Source: Amphibacillus sp052055485 | GTDB taxonomy: Bacteria > Bacillota > Bacilli > Bacillales > Amphibacillaceae | Length of the DNA stretch: 64,000 nucleotides | Assembly (NCBI RefSeq): GCF_052055485.1 | Contig: NZ_CP197171.1 | Location: 2,914,001-2,978,000, forward strand | Direction: 5' to 3' | Part shown: positions 1 through 8,663 of the stretch, one piece after another | How the letters are laid out: every line of letters starts with the position of its first letter | Numbering within the stretch: position 1 is the first letter of the stretch | Position numbers and translations under genes: made by a program | The notes under the pieces: generated by a model | What the model was told of the DNA's origin: nothing | Database searches by the model: none | What the model saw: the letters and a program-made list of their open reading frames with translations, nothing else

Positions 1-200
1 ACCAACAAAAAAGAATCAATCATTTCGCTTTTAAAGATTGAATGAAGGCAATGGGCATGATTTATAAAATAGAATTATAGATTTGGATCAAATACTTGAC
101 TTGTTTAATCGAATGATAGGGATTCAAAGATGAATGGTCTAGCAATATAAGAAACAGAACCATCAGCCTAATAAGATTTCCACAAAATAAACTGAAACTA

Positions 201-209
201 TGATATAAT
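201..209 (+). promoter_or_regulatory. Candidate extended -10 promoter for the S66 peptidase gene
   Basis: TGATATAAT reads as an extended -10 (TGn-TATAAT) about 33 nt before the ATG at 243. I see no good -35 at 17 nt, which is tolerated in extended -10 promoters. Sequence inference only. Confidence 0.4.
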
Positions 210-242
210 ACTTGGAAATTATGCAGGAGAAGAGGAAGAGCC

Positions 243-1268
243 ATGAAGAAACCGAACAAACTTAAAGTTGGAGATACCATTGCAGCCATTTCATTGTCAA
301 GTGGAATGGCGGGAGAAGCAGATATCTTATGGCGTTATCAACAAGGTAAACAGCAATTAAGTGAGATGGGCTTTAACATCGTAGAGCTTGAATACACCTT
401 AGCAGGTTTAGATGCTGTTTATCATCATCCGAAAGGCAGGGCGCATGACCTGCATACGGCTCTTTTAGATCCGAATATTAATGCCATTATTGCGACGATT
501 GGGGGGATTGAAAGTTATCGACTATTCGAGTACTTGGATTTGAATATTTTACGAGAAAATCCAAAAGCGTTTATTGGTTATTCTGATTCAACATCTATTC
601 ATCAAATGTTTCAACTTGCTGGCGTGGTTTCTTTTTATGGACCTTGTTTATTGGTTGATTTTGCTGAAAATGGTGGTGCTTATCCTTTTACGAAAGAATC
701 ATTCAAAAAAGTCCTTATGGAGGATAGTGCCAATTATTGTTTTCCATGGCGTGATAAGTGGACCAGCCACTTTTTACCGTGGCATATTGACAATAAAGAT
801 ACATTAAGGGATTTATGCATTGACGAAGGACCCCTTGTATTACAAGGTGAAGGTGTTGTTGAGGGACGACTGATTGGTGGGTGTCTAGACGTATTAGCAA
901 TGCTAAGAGGGACTGATTTATATCCAACAAAAGAAGCATTCAAGGATGGTCTTCTACTATTAGAAACCTCGGAAATGTATCCTGATCCAGCTTTATTTGA
1001 AATCGAGTTAAGAACAATGGGAGTAATGGGGGTTTTACAAGAGCTGAATGGGATTTTGATTGGTAAACCTCAAGATAATAAATACTTTAAAGAGTATCAG
1101 ACGTCAATTGTAAAGGTGCTAAAAGAGTTTCAGTTGGAAAAGCTCCCTGTGCTATATAATGGTAACTTTGGTCATACTGAACCCAAATGGACACTACCGT
1201 TAGGCGTTAAAGCACAGCTAGATTTAGATCATAAGACATTCATGCTCCTTGAAAAAGCGACAACTTGA
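243..1268 (+). CDS. S66 family peptidase (LD-carboxypeptidase / MccF-like)
   Basis: A 341-residue protein of the serine peptidase family S66. This family includes LD-carboxypeptidases that trim murein tetrapeptides and MccF enzymes that inactivate microcin C-type peptide-nucleotides. The nucleophile serine lies in GYSDST (about residues 117-122), and the catalytic histidine of the Ser-Glu-His triad is expected in NGNFGHTEPKWTLPLG near the C-terminus. No signal peptide is seen, so the protein is probably cytoplasmic. The length is normal. A purine-rich ribosome site precedes the ATG and a hairpin terminator follows at 1366. It stands alone, so the choice between murein recycling and MccF-like self-immunity is open. 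Confidence 0.88.
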   Translation: MKKPNKLKVGDTIAAISLSSGMAGEADILWRYQQGKQQLSEMGFNIVELEYTLAGLDAVYHHPKGRAHDLHTALLDPNINAIIATIGGIESYRLFEYLDLNILRENPKAFIGYSDSTSIHQMFQLAGVVSFYGPCLLVDFAENGGAYPFTKESFKKVLMEDSANYCFPWRDKWTSHFLPWHIDNKDTLRDLCIDEGPLVLQGEGVVEGRLIGGCLDVLAMLRGTDLYPTKEAFKDGLLLLETSEMYPDPALFEIELRTMGVMGVLQELNGILIGKPQDNKYFKEYQTSIVKVLKEFQLEKLPVLYNGNFGHTEPKWTLPLGVKAQLDLDHKTFMLLEKATT

Positions 1269-1365
1269 TTATGATAGGTTTTAATAAGTTTGATTGTCAT
1301 AAAATAAGATTTATCAATTTTCGTTTTAACAACTCAATAGAAACAGAATAGTTGGAACAAAGCGA

Positions 1366-1409
1366 CCGCAGCTATAATCTTAAAGAGAAGCATAGTTGCG
1401 GGGTTATTT
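1366..1409 (+). terminator. Rho-independent terminator
   Basis: The arms CCGCAGCTAT (1366-1375) and ATAGTTGCGG (1392-1401) pair with one G-T and are followed by GGTTATTT. The T-rich tail abuts a small IS-derived element beginning at 1407, so the insertion may have landed in the tail. Confidence 0.6.
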
Positions 1410-1481
1410 ATCGGATTTCCGACAGAAGGCTAGAAGGCTCCCATTTCAAATTTCATTAGAAATTAAAGGGGAGAAGTTCAA
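1407..1481 (+). mobile_element. 75-bp tnpB-less derivative of the TnpB insertion sequence
   Basis: The left 22 nt, from TTTATCGGATTTCC to ACAGAAG, are identical to the left end of the tnpB element at 41474. The rest matches its right end: a hairpin around CAAATTTCATTAGA flanked by CTCCC and GGGGAG, ending AGTTCAA. The element thus has both ends and no transposase or tnpB, like the palindrome-associated miniature elements known for IS200/IS605 families. This follows from direct comparison inside the window; the exact ends are inferred. Confidence 0.75.
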
Positions 1482-1645
1482 TATATCATCGATAAAGATA
1501 TGTTTTTTCGCTAATAGTACAAAGAAAACTAAGGCTCCACCATAAGAACTTGGCGGAAACCTAAGTTTTCCAATGCAAAGCGTCAAACTGTTTAAGTATG
1601 AACGGAAGACTCGGATGATTTAATACTTGTTTTGTTTTGTAAAAA

Positions 1646-3028
1646 TCACTTTTTATCCTTACGATTAGCATAGATAGAAGGTTTATTATTTAAAAAGGTG
1701 CCTTCATAATCTCTCGCTACTTTTACAACAAGTGATGTTAAGCCGATCAAAGCAATCAAGTTGGGAATGACCATTAATCCGTTAAAAACATCGGCAAGTT
1801 CCCAAACCATTTCTGTTTGCATTATTGTACCCATCACAATAAAAATTAAGACAAGGATACGATAGGAGTTAATTCCTTTCTTGCCCACTAGAAACTTAAT
1901 ATTCGCTTCACCAAAGTAATACCAGCTAATGATTGTTGAAATAGCGAAAAAGAATAAACAAATCGCAATAAAGGTAGTACCAAAGTTACCAAAACCAATC
2001 GTAAATCCTTCTTGTGCTAGCTGTGCTCCATATAAGCCACTAGAGAAAGCCCCCGTTGTTAAAATGACAAGAGCAGTCAATGTACAGACAACTCCGGTAT
2101 CAATGACAACGCCCATCATTGCAACAAGCCCTTGTTCTGCAGGATGTTTAACTTTTGCGACTGCGTGGGCATGAGGAGTTGATCCCATCCCAGCCTCATT
2201 TGAAAATAGTCCTCTTGCAATCCCATAACGCATGGCTTCTTTGACAGATACACCAATCACACCCCCGGTTGCGGCGGTTGGATTAAATGCACTTTGAAAG
2301 ATCATTTTAAAAGCAGGTAAAATCATTTCGTAATGCATAAAGACAATGATTAATGATCCGATTATATAAAAAGCTGCCATGATTGGGACGATTCTTTCCG
2401 TAAAAGATGCAATTCTTGATACACCACCGATAATAATGAGTCCAACAATAATTGCAGTGATTAACCCTGTAATCAGGTTAGGAAGTCCAAACGCCGTGTA
2501 AGCAGCCTCAGCAATTGAACTGGATTGGACCATATTGCCCATAAATCCTAATGCAATAATAATTAAAAGAGCGAAAATAACAGCTAAAACATTGCTGCCT
2601 AAGCCCTTTTTAATATAATAAGCAGGGCCGCCCGTTTTTTCTCCATCTTTTCGTTCGGTATGCAGTTGCGCTAGGACAGCTTCTGCAAATATGGTTCCCA
2701 TACCGAAGAATCCACTCACCCACATCCAAAAGACAGCACCGGGTCCACCAGAGGCGACAGCTGTTGCTACACCGGCTAAGTTACCCGTCCCCACTTGGGC
2801 AGCGATTGCTGTTGCCAAGGCTTGAAAAGAACTCATCCCATCTGCATCGGCGCTACTTTTCTTCTTAAATAGTCCTCCAAAGGTTTGTTTAAAAGATAAA
2901 TTAAATTTGCGAACTTGAATTCCTTTTAAACGAAGCGTAAAAAGAATTCCAGTGCCGACTAATAAGACTAGCATGGGCGGTCCCCATAATACGTTATTAA
3001 TGTTATCGATAAGTGCTGATATGTTCAT
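1646..3028 (-). CDS. Sodium:alanine symporter family protein (AGCS)
   Basis: A 460-residue, multi-pass membrane protein of the alanine/glycine:cation symporter family, importing small amino acids with Na+. Family motifs are clear: VGTGNLAGVATA (about residues 80-91), GGPGAVFWMW followed by GMGTIFAEAVLAQ, and GGPAYYI near residue 135. The length is normal and about eleven hydrophobic stretches are present. The ATG is preceded on the minus strand by GGGGGAA, a good ribosome site. It is divergent from the MATE gene. The substrate (alanine, glycine or glutamine) cannot be told from sequence. Confidence 0.93.
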   Translation of the reverse strand: MNISALIDNINNVLWGPPMLVLLVGTGILFTLRLKGIQVRKFNLSFKQTFGGLFKKKSSADADGMSSFQALATAIAAQVGTGNLAGVATAVASGGPGAVFWMWVSGFFGMGTIFAEAVLAQLHTERKDGEKTGGPAYYIKKGLGSNVLAVIFALLIIIALGFMGNMVQSSSIAEAAYTAFGLPNLITGLITAIIVGLIIIGGVSRIASFTERIVPIMAAFYIIGSLIIVFMHYEMILPAFKMIFQSAFNPTAATGGVIGVSVKEAMRYGIARGLFSNEAGMGSTPHAHAVAKVKHPAEQGLVAMMGVVIDTGVVCTLTALVILTTGAFSSGLYGAQLAQEGFTIGFGNFGTTFIAICLFFFAISTIISWYYFGEANIKFLVGKKGINSYRILVLIFIVMGTIMQTEMVWELADVFNGLMVIPNLIALIGLTSLVVKVARDYEGTFLNNKPSIYANRKDKK

Positions 3029-3350
3029 CGTGTTCCCCCGTTTTTTGATTTGTATGAGTATACTGAATATTTAGTTATATCTGTTTGCACTTTGCGGACA
3101 TATGTCTATAAAATAAATTACTACTAAATATACTGGAAATTGATCTGTTTGTGAAGAGTGTTTTTCATCTGTTCATAAAAATTTTACTTTTACTTGATAA
3201 ACAAATGATTAGGACATTTTTGATGAAGATTAAGAAATATGGGCAATTGAGTTTACTTTTAAATATAAAAGTAAGATAATAGCTAAAGCTATTATTATAG
3301 ATAGAGGCACTATCCCTAGCTTGGTTTAAAAGATTGTGAGGGGAGAAAAG
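3029..3350. other. Divergent intergenic region between AGCS and MATE genes
   Basis: AT-rich spacer holding the two palindromes described separately (3253-3295) plus presumed promoters for both genes. No coding sequence is supported here. Confidence 0.5.
3253..3295. promoter_or_regulatory. Two adjacent perfect palindromes, candidate operators upstream of MATE gene
   Basis: TTACTTTTA and TAAAAGTAA (3253-3261 and 3266-3274, 4-nt spacer) are followed after one base by ATAATAGCT and AGCTATTAT (3276-3284 and 3287-3295, 2-nt spacer). They lie about 55-100 nt before the MATE start. Efflux genes are often controlled by dimeric repressors at such sites; no regulator gene is adjacent. The function is inferred. 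Confidence 0.45.
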
Positions 3351-4766
3351 ATGTGCCAATTTGTGAAGAGAGAGAAAGAGGGATACATTATTATGCAGTA
3401 CGATAAAGCTTTATTTGAGACCATGCCGATTCATAAGGCTGTCGCAAAGAATTCACTTCCAGCCATTGCGAGTATGTTGATTGTTTTTATTTATAACATT
3501 GCTGATACATTTTTTATCGGTCAAACAGGTGATGAACTACAAGTAGCGGCAGTTACCCTGTCAATGCCTGTTTTCACCTTATTCATTGGTTCGGGTGTTT
3601 TACTTGGCATTGGTGGAACATCACTGATTTCACGTTCATTAGGTGAAGGGCGAACGGAATATGCCAAGAAAGTATCTGCTTTTGTTTTTTACGGAGCCAT
3701 AGTGTTAGGACTTTTATTGATGGTGTTATTCTGGACATTTATGCCAGTGGTATTGAATATTATTGGTGCAAGCTCGGATACAATTGACTTTGCCCGTTCT
3801 TATTTAACTTATCTTGTCGTTGGTGCACCATTTATTATTTTATCACAGTCATTTAGTAATATTCTTCGTTCTGAAGGAAAATCAACTTTAGCGATGAAAG
3901 GCATGATGATTGGATCGATTGCTAATATTATTTTAGATCCGCTTTTTATTCTTGTTTTTGATATGGGTGTGACAGGTGCGGCGGTTGCGACTGTAATTGG
4001 TAACCTGTTTGGTGCAAGTTATTTTATCACCTATTTAGTTTCTGGACGTTCTATTCTATCGATTCGTTTAAAAGACTTTCAAATCACAGGCGGCGTTATG
4101 TTAGGTGTGTTGGCAATTGGGATTCCTGCTTCATTAAATAACTTAATGCTTTCTGTCGCCAATATCTTTTTGAATAATTTTTTAACTGGCTATGGAGATG
4201 TGCCGCTGGCTGCTATGGGGGTCGCGATTCGTGCCAACATGATCATGGTCTTTGTTCAAATTGGTTTAGGACAAGGTATTCAGCCACTCATCGGTTATAG
4301 TTATGGTGCTAAGGACTTTAGTCGTCTAAAAGGGATTATTAAATTCTCCGTTGCTACGGCCGTTGTTTTTGGTAGTATTCTGACATTTATTTATTGGCTA
4401 TCTGCCGATATGATTGTCCAATCCTTTATTGATAGTGAAGCAGTGATTACGTATGGCACACAAATGTTACGTGCCTTAATCGTCTCTGGCCCTGTTGTTG
4501 GCATTATGTTTGTTTTTATCAATGTTCTTCAAGGACTAGGGAAAGCTATTCCATCATTAATTTTATCGATCTCTAGACACGGTCTCGTGTTTATTCCACT
4601 ACTATATCTATTAAATGCAACAATTGGTTTGGATGGGATCATTTATACACAGCCCGTTACTGACATATTGACAGTTATTATTTCTGTTGCTATTTATTTG
4701 ATTGTGAGACGTGGATTAGCTGACTATAAAGTCGAACGTTCAGTGATGAGACAGTCGGCTAGGTAA
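3351..4766 (+). CDS. MATE family efflux transporter
   Basis: A multidrug and toxin extrusion transporter of about 470 residues, expected to have twelve membrane helices as two MatE halves, exporting drugs or metabolites with Na+ or H+. Typical features are NIADTFFIGQ near the N-terminus, GIGGTSLISRSLGEG, and the second-half segment GIPASLNNLMLSVANIFLN. I chose ATG 3351 because GAGGGGAG sits 5 nt upstream; an in-frame GTG at 3336 lies within that ribosome site, and ATG 3393 is a further option. The stop is followed within a few bases by the large interspersed repeat at 4771. Confidence 0.93.
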   Translation: MCQFVKREKEGYIIMQYDKALFETMPIHKAVAKNSLPAIASMLIVFIYNIADTFFIGQTGDELQVAAVTLSMPVFTLFIGSGVLLGIGGTSLISRSLGEGRTEYAKKVSAFVFYGAIVLGLLLMVLFWTFMPVVLNIIGASSDTIDFARSYLTYLVVGAPFIILSQSFSNILRSEGKSTLAMKGMMIGSIANIILDPLFILVFDMGVTGAAVATVIGNLFGASYFITYLVSGRSILSIRLKDFQITGGVMLGVLAIGIPASLNNLMLSVANIFLNNFLTGYGDVPLAAMGVAIRANMIMVFVQIGLGQGIQPLIGYSYGAKDFSRLKGIIKFSVATAVVFGSILTFIYWLSADMIVQSFIDSEAVITYGTQMLRALIVSGPVVGIMFVFINVLQGLGKAIPSLILSISRHGLVFIPLLYLLNATIGLDGIIYTQPVTDILTVIISVAIYLIVRRGLADYKVERSVMRQSAR

Positions 4767-4770
4767 AGAC

Positions 4771-5225
4771 ATAAAACGAAACTTCACTCAGTGGGAGTTG
4801 GGCCTACAGGATGTAGATCATGCAGATGGTTCCGGTGGGACGAGTACCCGTAAATATCTTCGGTGGGGCGAGTCATCACACAAAGGAAAGCTACGAAGCA
4901 TTTGCATCGCAAGAATAAGTGTCTTACTTATTCTGAGCCCCAGTCCCAAGTCTTTTCGATGGGGTGAGTAACCGCAACCCCAGATGTTGTCACAAATGTT
5001 TTCGGTGGGACGAGTAATCGCACTAAGGAAAACTACGGAGCTTTACACCGCAAGAATAAGTGGTTTTCTTATTCTGGGTCCCAGGAGGTGACGGTTTTAA
5101 TCTGCGTTCCCCTAGCTCCCACTGATTGTTAAGGAACACAAGCTAACGTCTTCGCGTCCTGCGAAAACGCTTGTGTGACCAACATCGTGTTGGCCCGAGT
5201 TTTACGGACGGTTATCTGTGATAAA
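4771..5225 (-). repeat. Long copy (about 455 bp) of modular interspersed repeat, copy 1
   Basis: Read on the minus strand it starts TTTATCACAGATAACCGTCC and ends GAAGTTTCGTTTTAT, the ends shared by most copies here. Inside are several versions of a module with GGTGGGACGAGTAA followed by a CGCA motif, two AAGAATAAG...CTTATTCT hairpins, GGGTCCCAGG-like tracts and an internal copy of CTCCCACTGATTG. There is no open reading frame of note. It fills the gap between the MATE and YdcF-like genes. Confidence 0.85.
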
Positions 5226-5303
5226 AAGTGAACAATTCATATCATTCGGTTTTGAAATAACGATAGAAAAAAAGATTATGCGGAAGGAAAGGTAAATAGA
5301 GTA

Positions 5304-6362
5304 ATGGGATACTTTTCAGTGTTATTGACTATCTTTTTAGTATTTGCCACTTTAGGGATCACATGGTTTATCTGGCAAGCTCGAACAGAAAAGCGAAGTC
5401 TGTGGCTTGGGATAGCATTTTTAGCTGCTTTCGGTACATGCCTTATTTTAGTTACCTTTCTGCTCATTTCCGTCTCAGACATACAGCCTGTTCGATTCTT
5501 TTTAATGGGAGGAGGCATACTACTTGTCATTATCATTGCATTGTTTCCGATAATCTTAGTCGTGACTTTGCTTACTTCTGCTGTTCGTTTGATAAAACGA
5601 GAAGGTGCTTCTCTTTCGAATATGCTTTCTCTAGGGCTTGGAATGGCTTATATTCTTTATCTAATGATTTGGCCGATGTTAGAAGATATTTCCCAATCCG
5701 TATTTTTTAATTTTTTATATACATACCTTTCCTTTTGTTTTATCTTCACTCTGTTTATCTTTATCTTGTATACCATCACGAATATGTTGAACTTAGTGAT
5801 GAATGTTCGAAAAAAGTATTCGTATATCATCGTTTTAGGGAGCGGTTTGAAAAATGGAGAGGAGGTCACGCCTTTACTCGCCAGCCGAGTTGATAAAGGT
5901 ATTGAGCTCTACCGGAAGAATGAGGGTAGTTTTCTTGTTCTTTCTGGGGGACAAGGTACTGATGAAAAGGTTGCTGAAAGTGTAGCAATGAAAAATTATG
6001 CCCTCAAACAAGGGGTGCCAGAATCAGCTCTGTTAATTGAGGACAAGTCTGTGAATACGAGAGAAAATTTGTTGTTTTCAAAGCAATTGATTGATGATCA
6101 TAAGAAAGAGAATAGTGAAAATCTGTTAGTTGTAACGACAAGTTATCATGTCCTTCGAGCCTTATTATTAGCGAAAAACTTAGGCATTGCTTGTGATGGA
6201 CAAGGCTCACGAACGAAATTTTATTTCTCTATCAATGCTTTTGTTCGTGAATGGATTGCTTATTTAGTCTTATGGCGCAAGCAATATATCACTGTACTTG
6301 TTAGTGGTTTTGTTGTGATTGCTTTTGGCTATTGGTTTATGAGTTATTTTGTCACAGGTTAA
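5304..6362 (+). CDS. YdcF/SanA/ElyC family (DUF218) membrane protein
   Basis: A 352-residue protein. The N-terminal half has about four or five hydrophobic helices (residues 1-155). The C-terminal part is a DUF218 domain beginning at YIIVLGSGLKNGEEVTPLLA, with the family signatures LVLSGGQGTDE, EDKSVNTRENLLFSK and VVTTSYHVLRA. A last hydrophobic stretch follows. Family members in Gram-negatives affect envelope and cell-wall precursor balance, but the biochemical role is unknown. The ATG has GGAAAGG upstream. It is flanked by the repeat on the 5' side, and no operon partner is evident. Confidence 0.85.
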   Translation: MGYFSVLLTIFLVFATLGITWFIWQARTEKRSLWLGIAFLAAFGTCLILVTFLLISVSDIQPVRFFLMGGGILLVIIIALFPIILVVTLLTSAVRLIKREGASLSNMLSLGLGMAYILYLMIWPMLEDISQSVFFNFLYTYLSFCFIFTLFIFILYTITNMLNLVMNVRKKYSYIIVLGSGLKNGEEVTPLLASRVDKGIELYRKNEGSFLVLSGGQGTDEKVAESVAMKNYALKQGVPESALLIEDKSVNTRENLLFSKQLIDDHKKENSENLLVVTTSYHVLRALLLAKNLGIACDGQGSRTKFYFSINAFVREWIAYLVLWRKQYITVLVSGFVVIAFGYWFMSYFVTG

Positions 6363-6461
6363 CTGACCAATTGATAAAACACCATATCCTGAGACTATAA
6401 AAATTTTTTGATGCATTTTGGGGATAATAACCTTTGAAGATCAATCAAAGGGGTGTATTCA

Positions 6462-7247
6462 TTGCGAATACTTAGTTTATTTAGTGCTATTGTATTTGTA
6501 GTCTTTCATTTCTCAGGTATATTGGTGAATGTAGAAATAGATGTAGATAATGAATATCAAGAAGTTCTTAATGAAACTGAAATAGATTATCAATTAATTT
6601 ATGACACTCTACTAACTGCACTGGATCCATATATTACAGAAGAAATTATTAATCATTATGGCTATCCCAAACAATATGGTTTATCTGATGCAAAAATATT
6701 AAGTGTCATTAGGGAAACTGAAGGAGGGTTTAGTTTTCAGGGAAAAGTTCAAGTAACGACCTTTGAACATGCTCATAATCCACCCTATGGAATAGAAACA
6801 ATCACTTTTGAGATAAGCCCTTTTGGAGTTAAAGTTATTGAATTTCAACATGAGGGCGATGAAGAAGAAAAGAAAATAAAACAATTTTATCAAGAAGTAA
6901 TATCAGATATAATACAATCATTTAACCTGAAATTACAGTCCTATTCAGTATACACCTATGACCAATTGTTTTACCAATCAGAAAAGCAAATACACTACAA
7001 AACGCTCACAGACATTGTGAAAAATATAATCGCAAACAGTTTAAATCCGCAGATAAAACCACCCTATAAAAATGTGATAGATCCTGTAACTTTTATTAAA
7101 GGAGACAAAGGGTATATTATTTTCAAAACAGCTGATGGTACTAATGCAGTTTACTTTGTTAAAAAAGAAAATAATAAATGGACGATTATAGACAAGACAT
7201 TTAAAAAAGGTAAGATCATGAAAGAAGAGCTCCTTTGGTATATGTAA
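6462..7247 (+). CDS. Exported DUF3888-like protein of unknown function
   Basis: About 261 residues. A hydrophobic N-terminus (roughly residues 4-22) suggests a signal peptide or anchor. The early part, DTLLTALDPYITEEIINHYG followed by a beta-rich stretch with EISPFGVKVIEFQHEG, resembles Bacillus DUF3888 proteins. The second half, ending in a YFVKKENNKWTIIDK segment, looks like a second beta domain. I prefer the TTG at 6462 since AAAGGGGTG sits 6-7 nt upstream; a GTG at 6453 lies inside that site. A hairpin (7328-7371) follows the gene. Confidence 0.6.
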   Translation: MRILSLFSAIVFVVFHFSGILVNVEIDVDNEYQEVLNETEIDYQLIYDTLLTALDPYITEEIINHYGYPKQYGLSDAKILSVIRETEGGFSFQGKVQVTTFEHAHNPPYGIETITFEISPFGVKVIEFQHEGDEEEKKIKQFYQEVISDIIQSFNLKLQSYSVYTYDQLFYQSEKQIHYKTLTDIVKNIIANSLNPQIKPPYKNVIDPVTFIKGDKGYIIFKTADGTNAVYFVKKENNKWTIIDKTFKKGKIMKEELLWYM

Positions 7248-7327
7248 TTAAAAAAGTTTCTTTTGTAAAATAAATAGTATGTAGGTTTCTTATTGAGCTA
7301 ACGGATGCTTTAATAGAAGGAGAAAGG

Positions 7328-7371
7328 GGGCTGTTGCACAATGAAAAGTAAATAGTGCAACAGCTCTTTTT
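7328..7371 (+). terminator. Terminator-like hairpin at left end of miniature element
   Basis: GGGCTGTTGCAC (7328-7339) pairs with GTGCAACAGCT (7355-7365) and is followed by CTTTTT. It could end transcription of the preceding gene and it also forms one end of the repeat element 7328-7686. Confidence 0.65.
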
Positions 7372-7407
7372 ATCATGCTATATGTTTTTACAGATTTGAA
7401 ACTATCC

Positions 7408-7615
7408 TTCATTTCAAATAAAACCTCAAGTCAAAATGTCGAATAGGGGGCCTCTATCCATCAGTTTAGAAGAAGCCTCAAGGCAAAATGCCGAATAGAG
7501 GGCGTCTATCTCGCATTTCAAATGAAATCTCAAGGCAAAATGTCGAATAGGAGGCCTCTATCCATCAGTTTAGAAGAAACCTCAAGGCAAAATGCCGAAT
7601 AGAACGTCCCTATCT
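7408..7615. repeat. Four 52-bp tandem repeats (A-B-A-B)
   Basis: The shared core CGAATAG occurs at 7440, 7492, 7544 and 7596, exactly 52 bp apart, within AAAATGYCGAATAG. Copies 1 and 3 share ATTTCAAAT before the core, and copies 2 and 4 share CATCAGTTTAGAAGAA, so there is a 104-bp higher-order unit. No frame is open throughout. Confidence 0.9.
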
Positions 7616-7650
7616 GGTGTTTTATTCCCATTTCTAATACTCACAAAAAG

Positions 7651-7694
7651 AGCTGTTGCATAATTAGCTGCTAATTATGCAACAGCCTCTTTTA
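7651..7694 (-). terminator. Strong palindromic hairpin at right end of miniature element
   Basis: GCTGTTGCATAATTAGC (7652-7668) and its inverse (7670-7686) form a 17-bp near-perfect stem. A-rich sequence lies on the left (AAAAAGA) and T-rich on the right (TCTTTTATTT), so it could terminate transcription in either direction. Confidence 0.55.
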
Positions 7695-7828
7695 TTTATC
7701 TGATTTTTTCAATTTAGGTCTTGATCATTTGATTATCCTTTTTGATTGTAAGATTGACAAAGCTGAAATAATGAGGTATATTTTTAACATAAAGAGAGAA
7801 ATATACCACATAAAATGAGGTGATTTGT

Positions 7829-8179
7829 ATGAAAAACAAGTATGGGTTAATCGGTTTTGTCTCACTATTAGGTTTTTGGGGATTGTACAGTGGTGAGGAT
7901 ATACTTTTATCCTTTTTTGCTTTCATTGTATTTTTTCAATATTTTTGGATCATTCCAGATGAATTATTTATTGAAACATTGAGAAAATGCGCTGCTAGAG
8001 CTTTTTTCACAAATATCACCATTACAATAGTTGCTACATTCTTGCTATCCTTTTTTGAAATAAGTAGTAATCCTTTGGCTGCTGGTACTTCGCTTGGATT
8101 CAGTATAGCTATTGCCGTTTTTGCACTTTCAATTTTTATCTTAGAATGGAAACAGCTTAGAGGTGCACATGATGATTAA
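7829..8179 (+). CDS. DUF3796 small membrane protein
   Basis: 116 residues with hydrophobic segments near residues 5-20, 25-45, 65-85 and 90-110. The start KNKYGLIGFVSLLGFWGLY matches DUF3796 proteins, small membrane proteins that typically precede a compact Xre-family regulator, as here. The ATG at 7829 has GAGGTG 6 nt upstream; the GTG at 7820 is part of that site. The gene overlaps the next by 8 nt, so the two are co-transcribed and probably coupled. The function is unknown. Confidence 0.75.
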   Translation: MKNKYGLIGFVSLLGFWGLYSGEDILLSFFAFIVFFQYFWIIPDELFIETLRKCAARAFFTNITITIVATFLLSFFEISSNPLAAGTSLGFSIAIAVFALSIFILEWKQLRGAHDD

Positions 8180-8372
8180 AAATCGAATCAAAGAATATCG
8201 AGCAAAATACAATATGAAGCAGGGAGAGCTCGCCAATAAAGTTGGTGTGCGCCGTGAAACGATTGGAAACCTTGAAAAAGGAAAATACAATCCTTCATTG
8301 GTATTGGCTTGGAATATAGCTAAAGTTTTTGAGGTTAATATTGAAGAAATATTTACTGTTGAAGGCAAATAA
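8172..8372 (+). CDS. Xre-family HTH regulator (compact, YozG/YgzD type)
   Basis: A 66-residue helix-turn-helix protein that is essentially only a DNA-binding domain: IKNRIKEYRAKYNMKQGELA, then VGVRRETIGNLEKGKYNPSL and a final FEVNIEEIF. Such short regulators usually repress their own two-gene operon with the upstream membrane protein. ATG 8172 lies 6 nt after GAGGTG; ATG 8169 is also possible. Confidence 0.88.
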   Translation: MIKNRIKEYRAKYNMKQGELANKVGVRRETIGNLEKGKYNPSLVLAWNIAKVFEVNIEEIFTVEGK

Positions 8373-8663
8373 ATGATACATTCTCGGGGTTAGCTTTTCG
8401 GCAAAAAAGCTTTCAGCAGCTGACTCAAAAGAAAAAATTGTCTTTAAACAATATGATGTTGAACAGGAGAAGGGAAGCTTCGCTAGCGAAGCATCGCCTG
8501 AAGAAATCATTTTATTTTTAAAGAATCTTCAACTCCTGCTACGACAATTGTTTTACTGTCTGGCAAAATAAAAAGGAAACTTAGATAGAGAGATCCCCCC
8601 TTTCATATTTTCACTATATAATTTTCTTGCATGTGTTTGGCTAGTTAACCAATATGAATTATT
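8373..8663. other. Intergenic region with a perfect 16-bp palindrome and a startless ORF
   Basis: Frame 8377-8571 is open for 64 codons, encoding a hydrophilic stretch (about 23 residues: AKKLSAADSKEKI, then VFKQYDVEQE), but has no ATG, GTG or TTG start, so I treat it as a possible gene remnant. GCTTCGCTAGCGAAGC at 8477-8492 is a perfect palindrome within it. Nothing else is recognised. Confidence 0.3.

Larger units (their letters stand above)
7328..7686. mobile_element. Miniature repeat element (about 360 bp) with hairpin ends
   Basis: The outer ends are inverted: GGGCTGTTGCAC at the left and TGCAACAGCC at the right. The right end is itself a near-perfect palindrome, with arms at 7652-7668 and 7670-7686. 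GGCTGTTGCA-type termini are common in bacterial IS elements. The inside carries four 52-bp tandem repeats and no coding sequence. I saw no clear target duplication. A non-autonomous element is the best reading, but two facing terminators flanking a tandem repeat is the alternative. Confidence 0.5.

Noticed and set aside
5363..5710. 115-codon alternative frame inside the YdcF-like gene
   Set aside because: Shadow of the real gene; Cys/Ser/Arg-rich, no known family.
7408..7615. CRISPR array
   Set aside because: The 52-bp units are contiguous tandem repeats with no unique spacers, and no cas genes are in the window.
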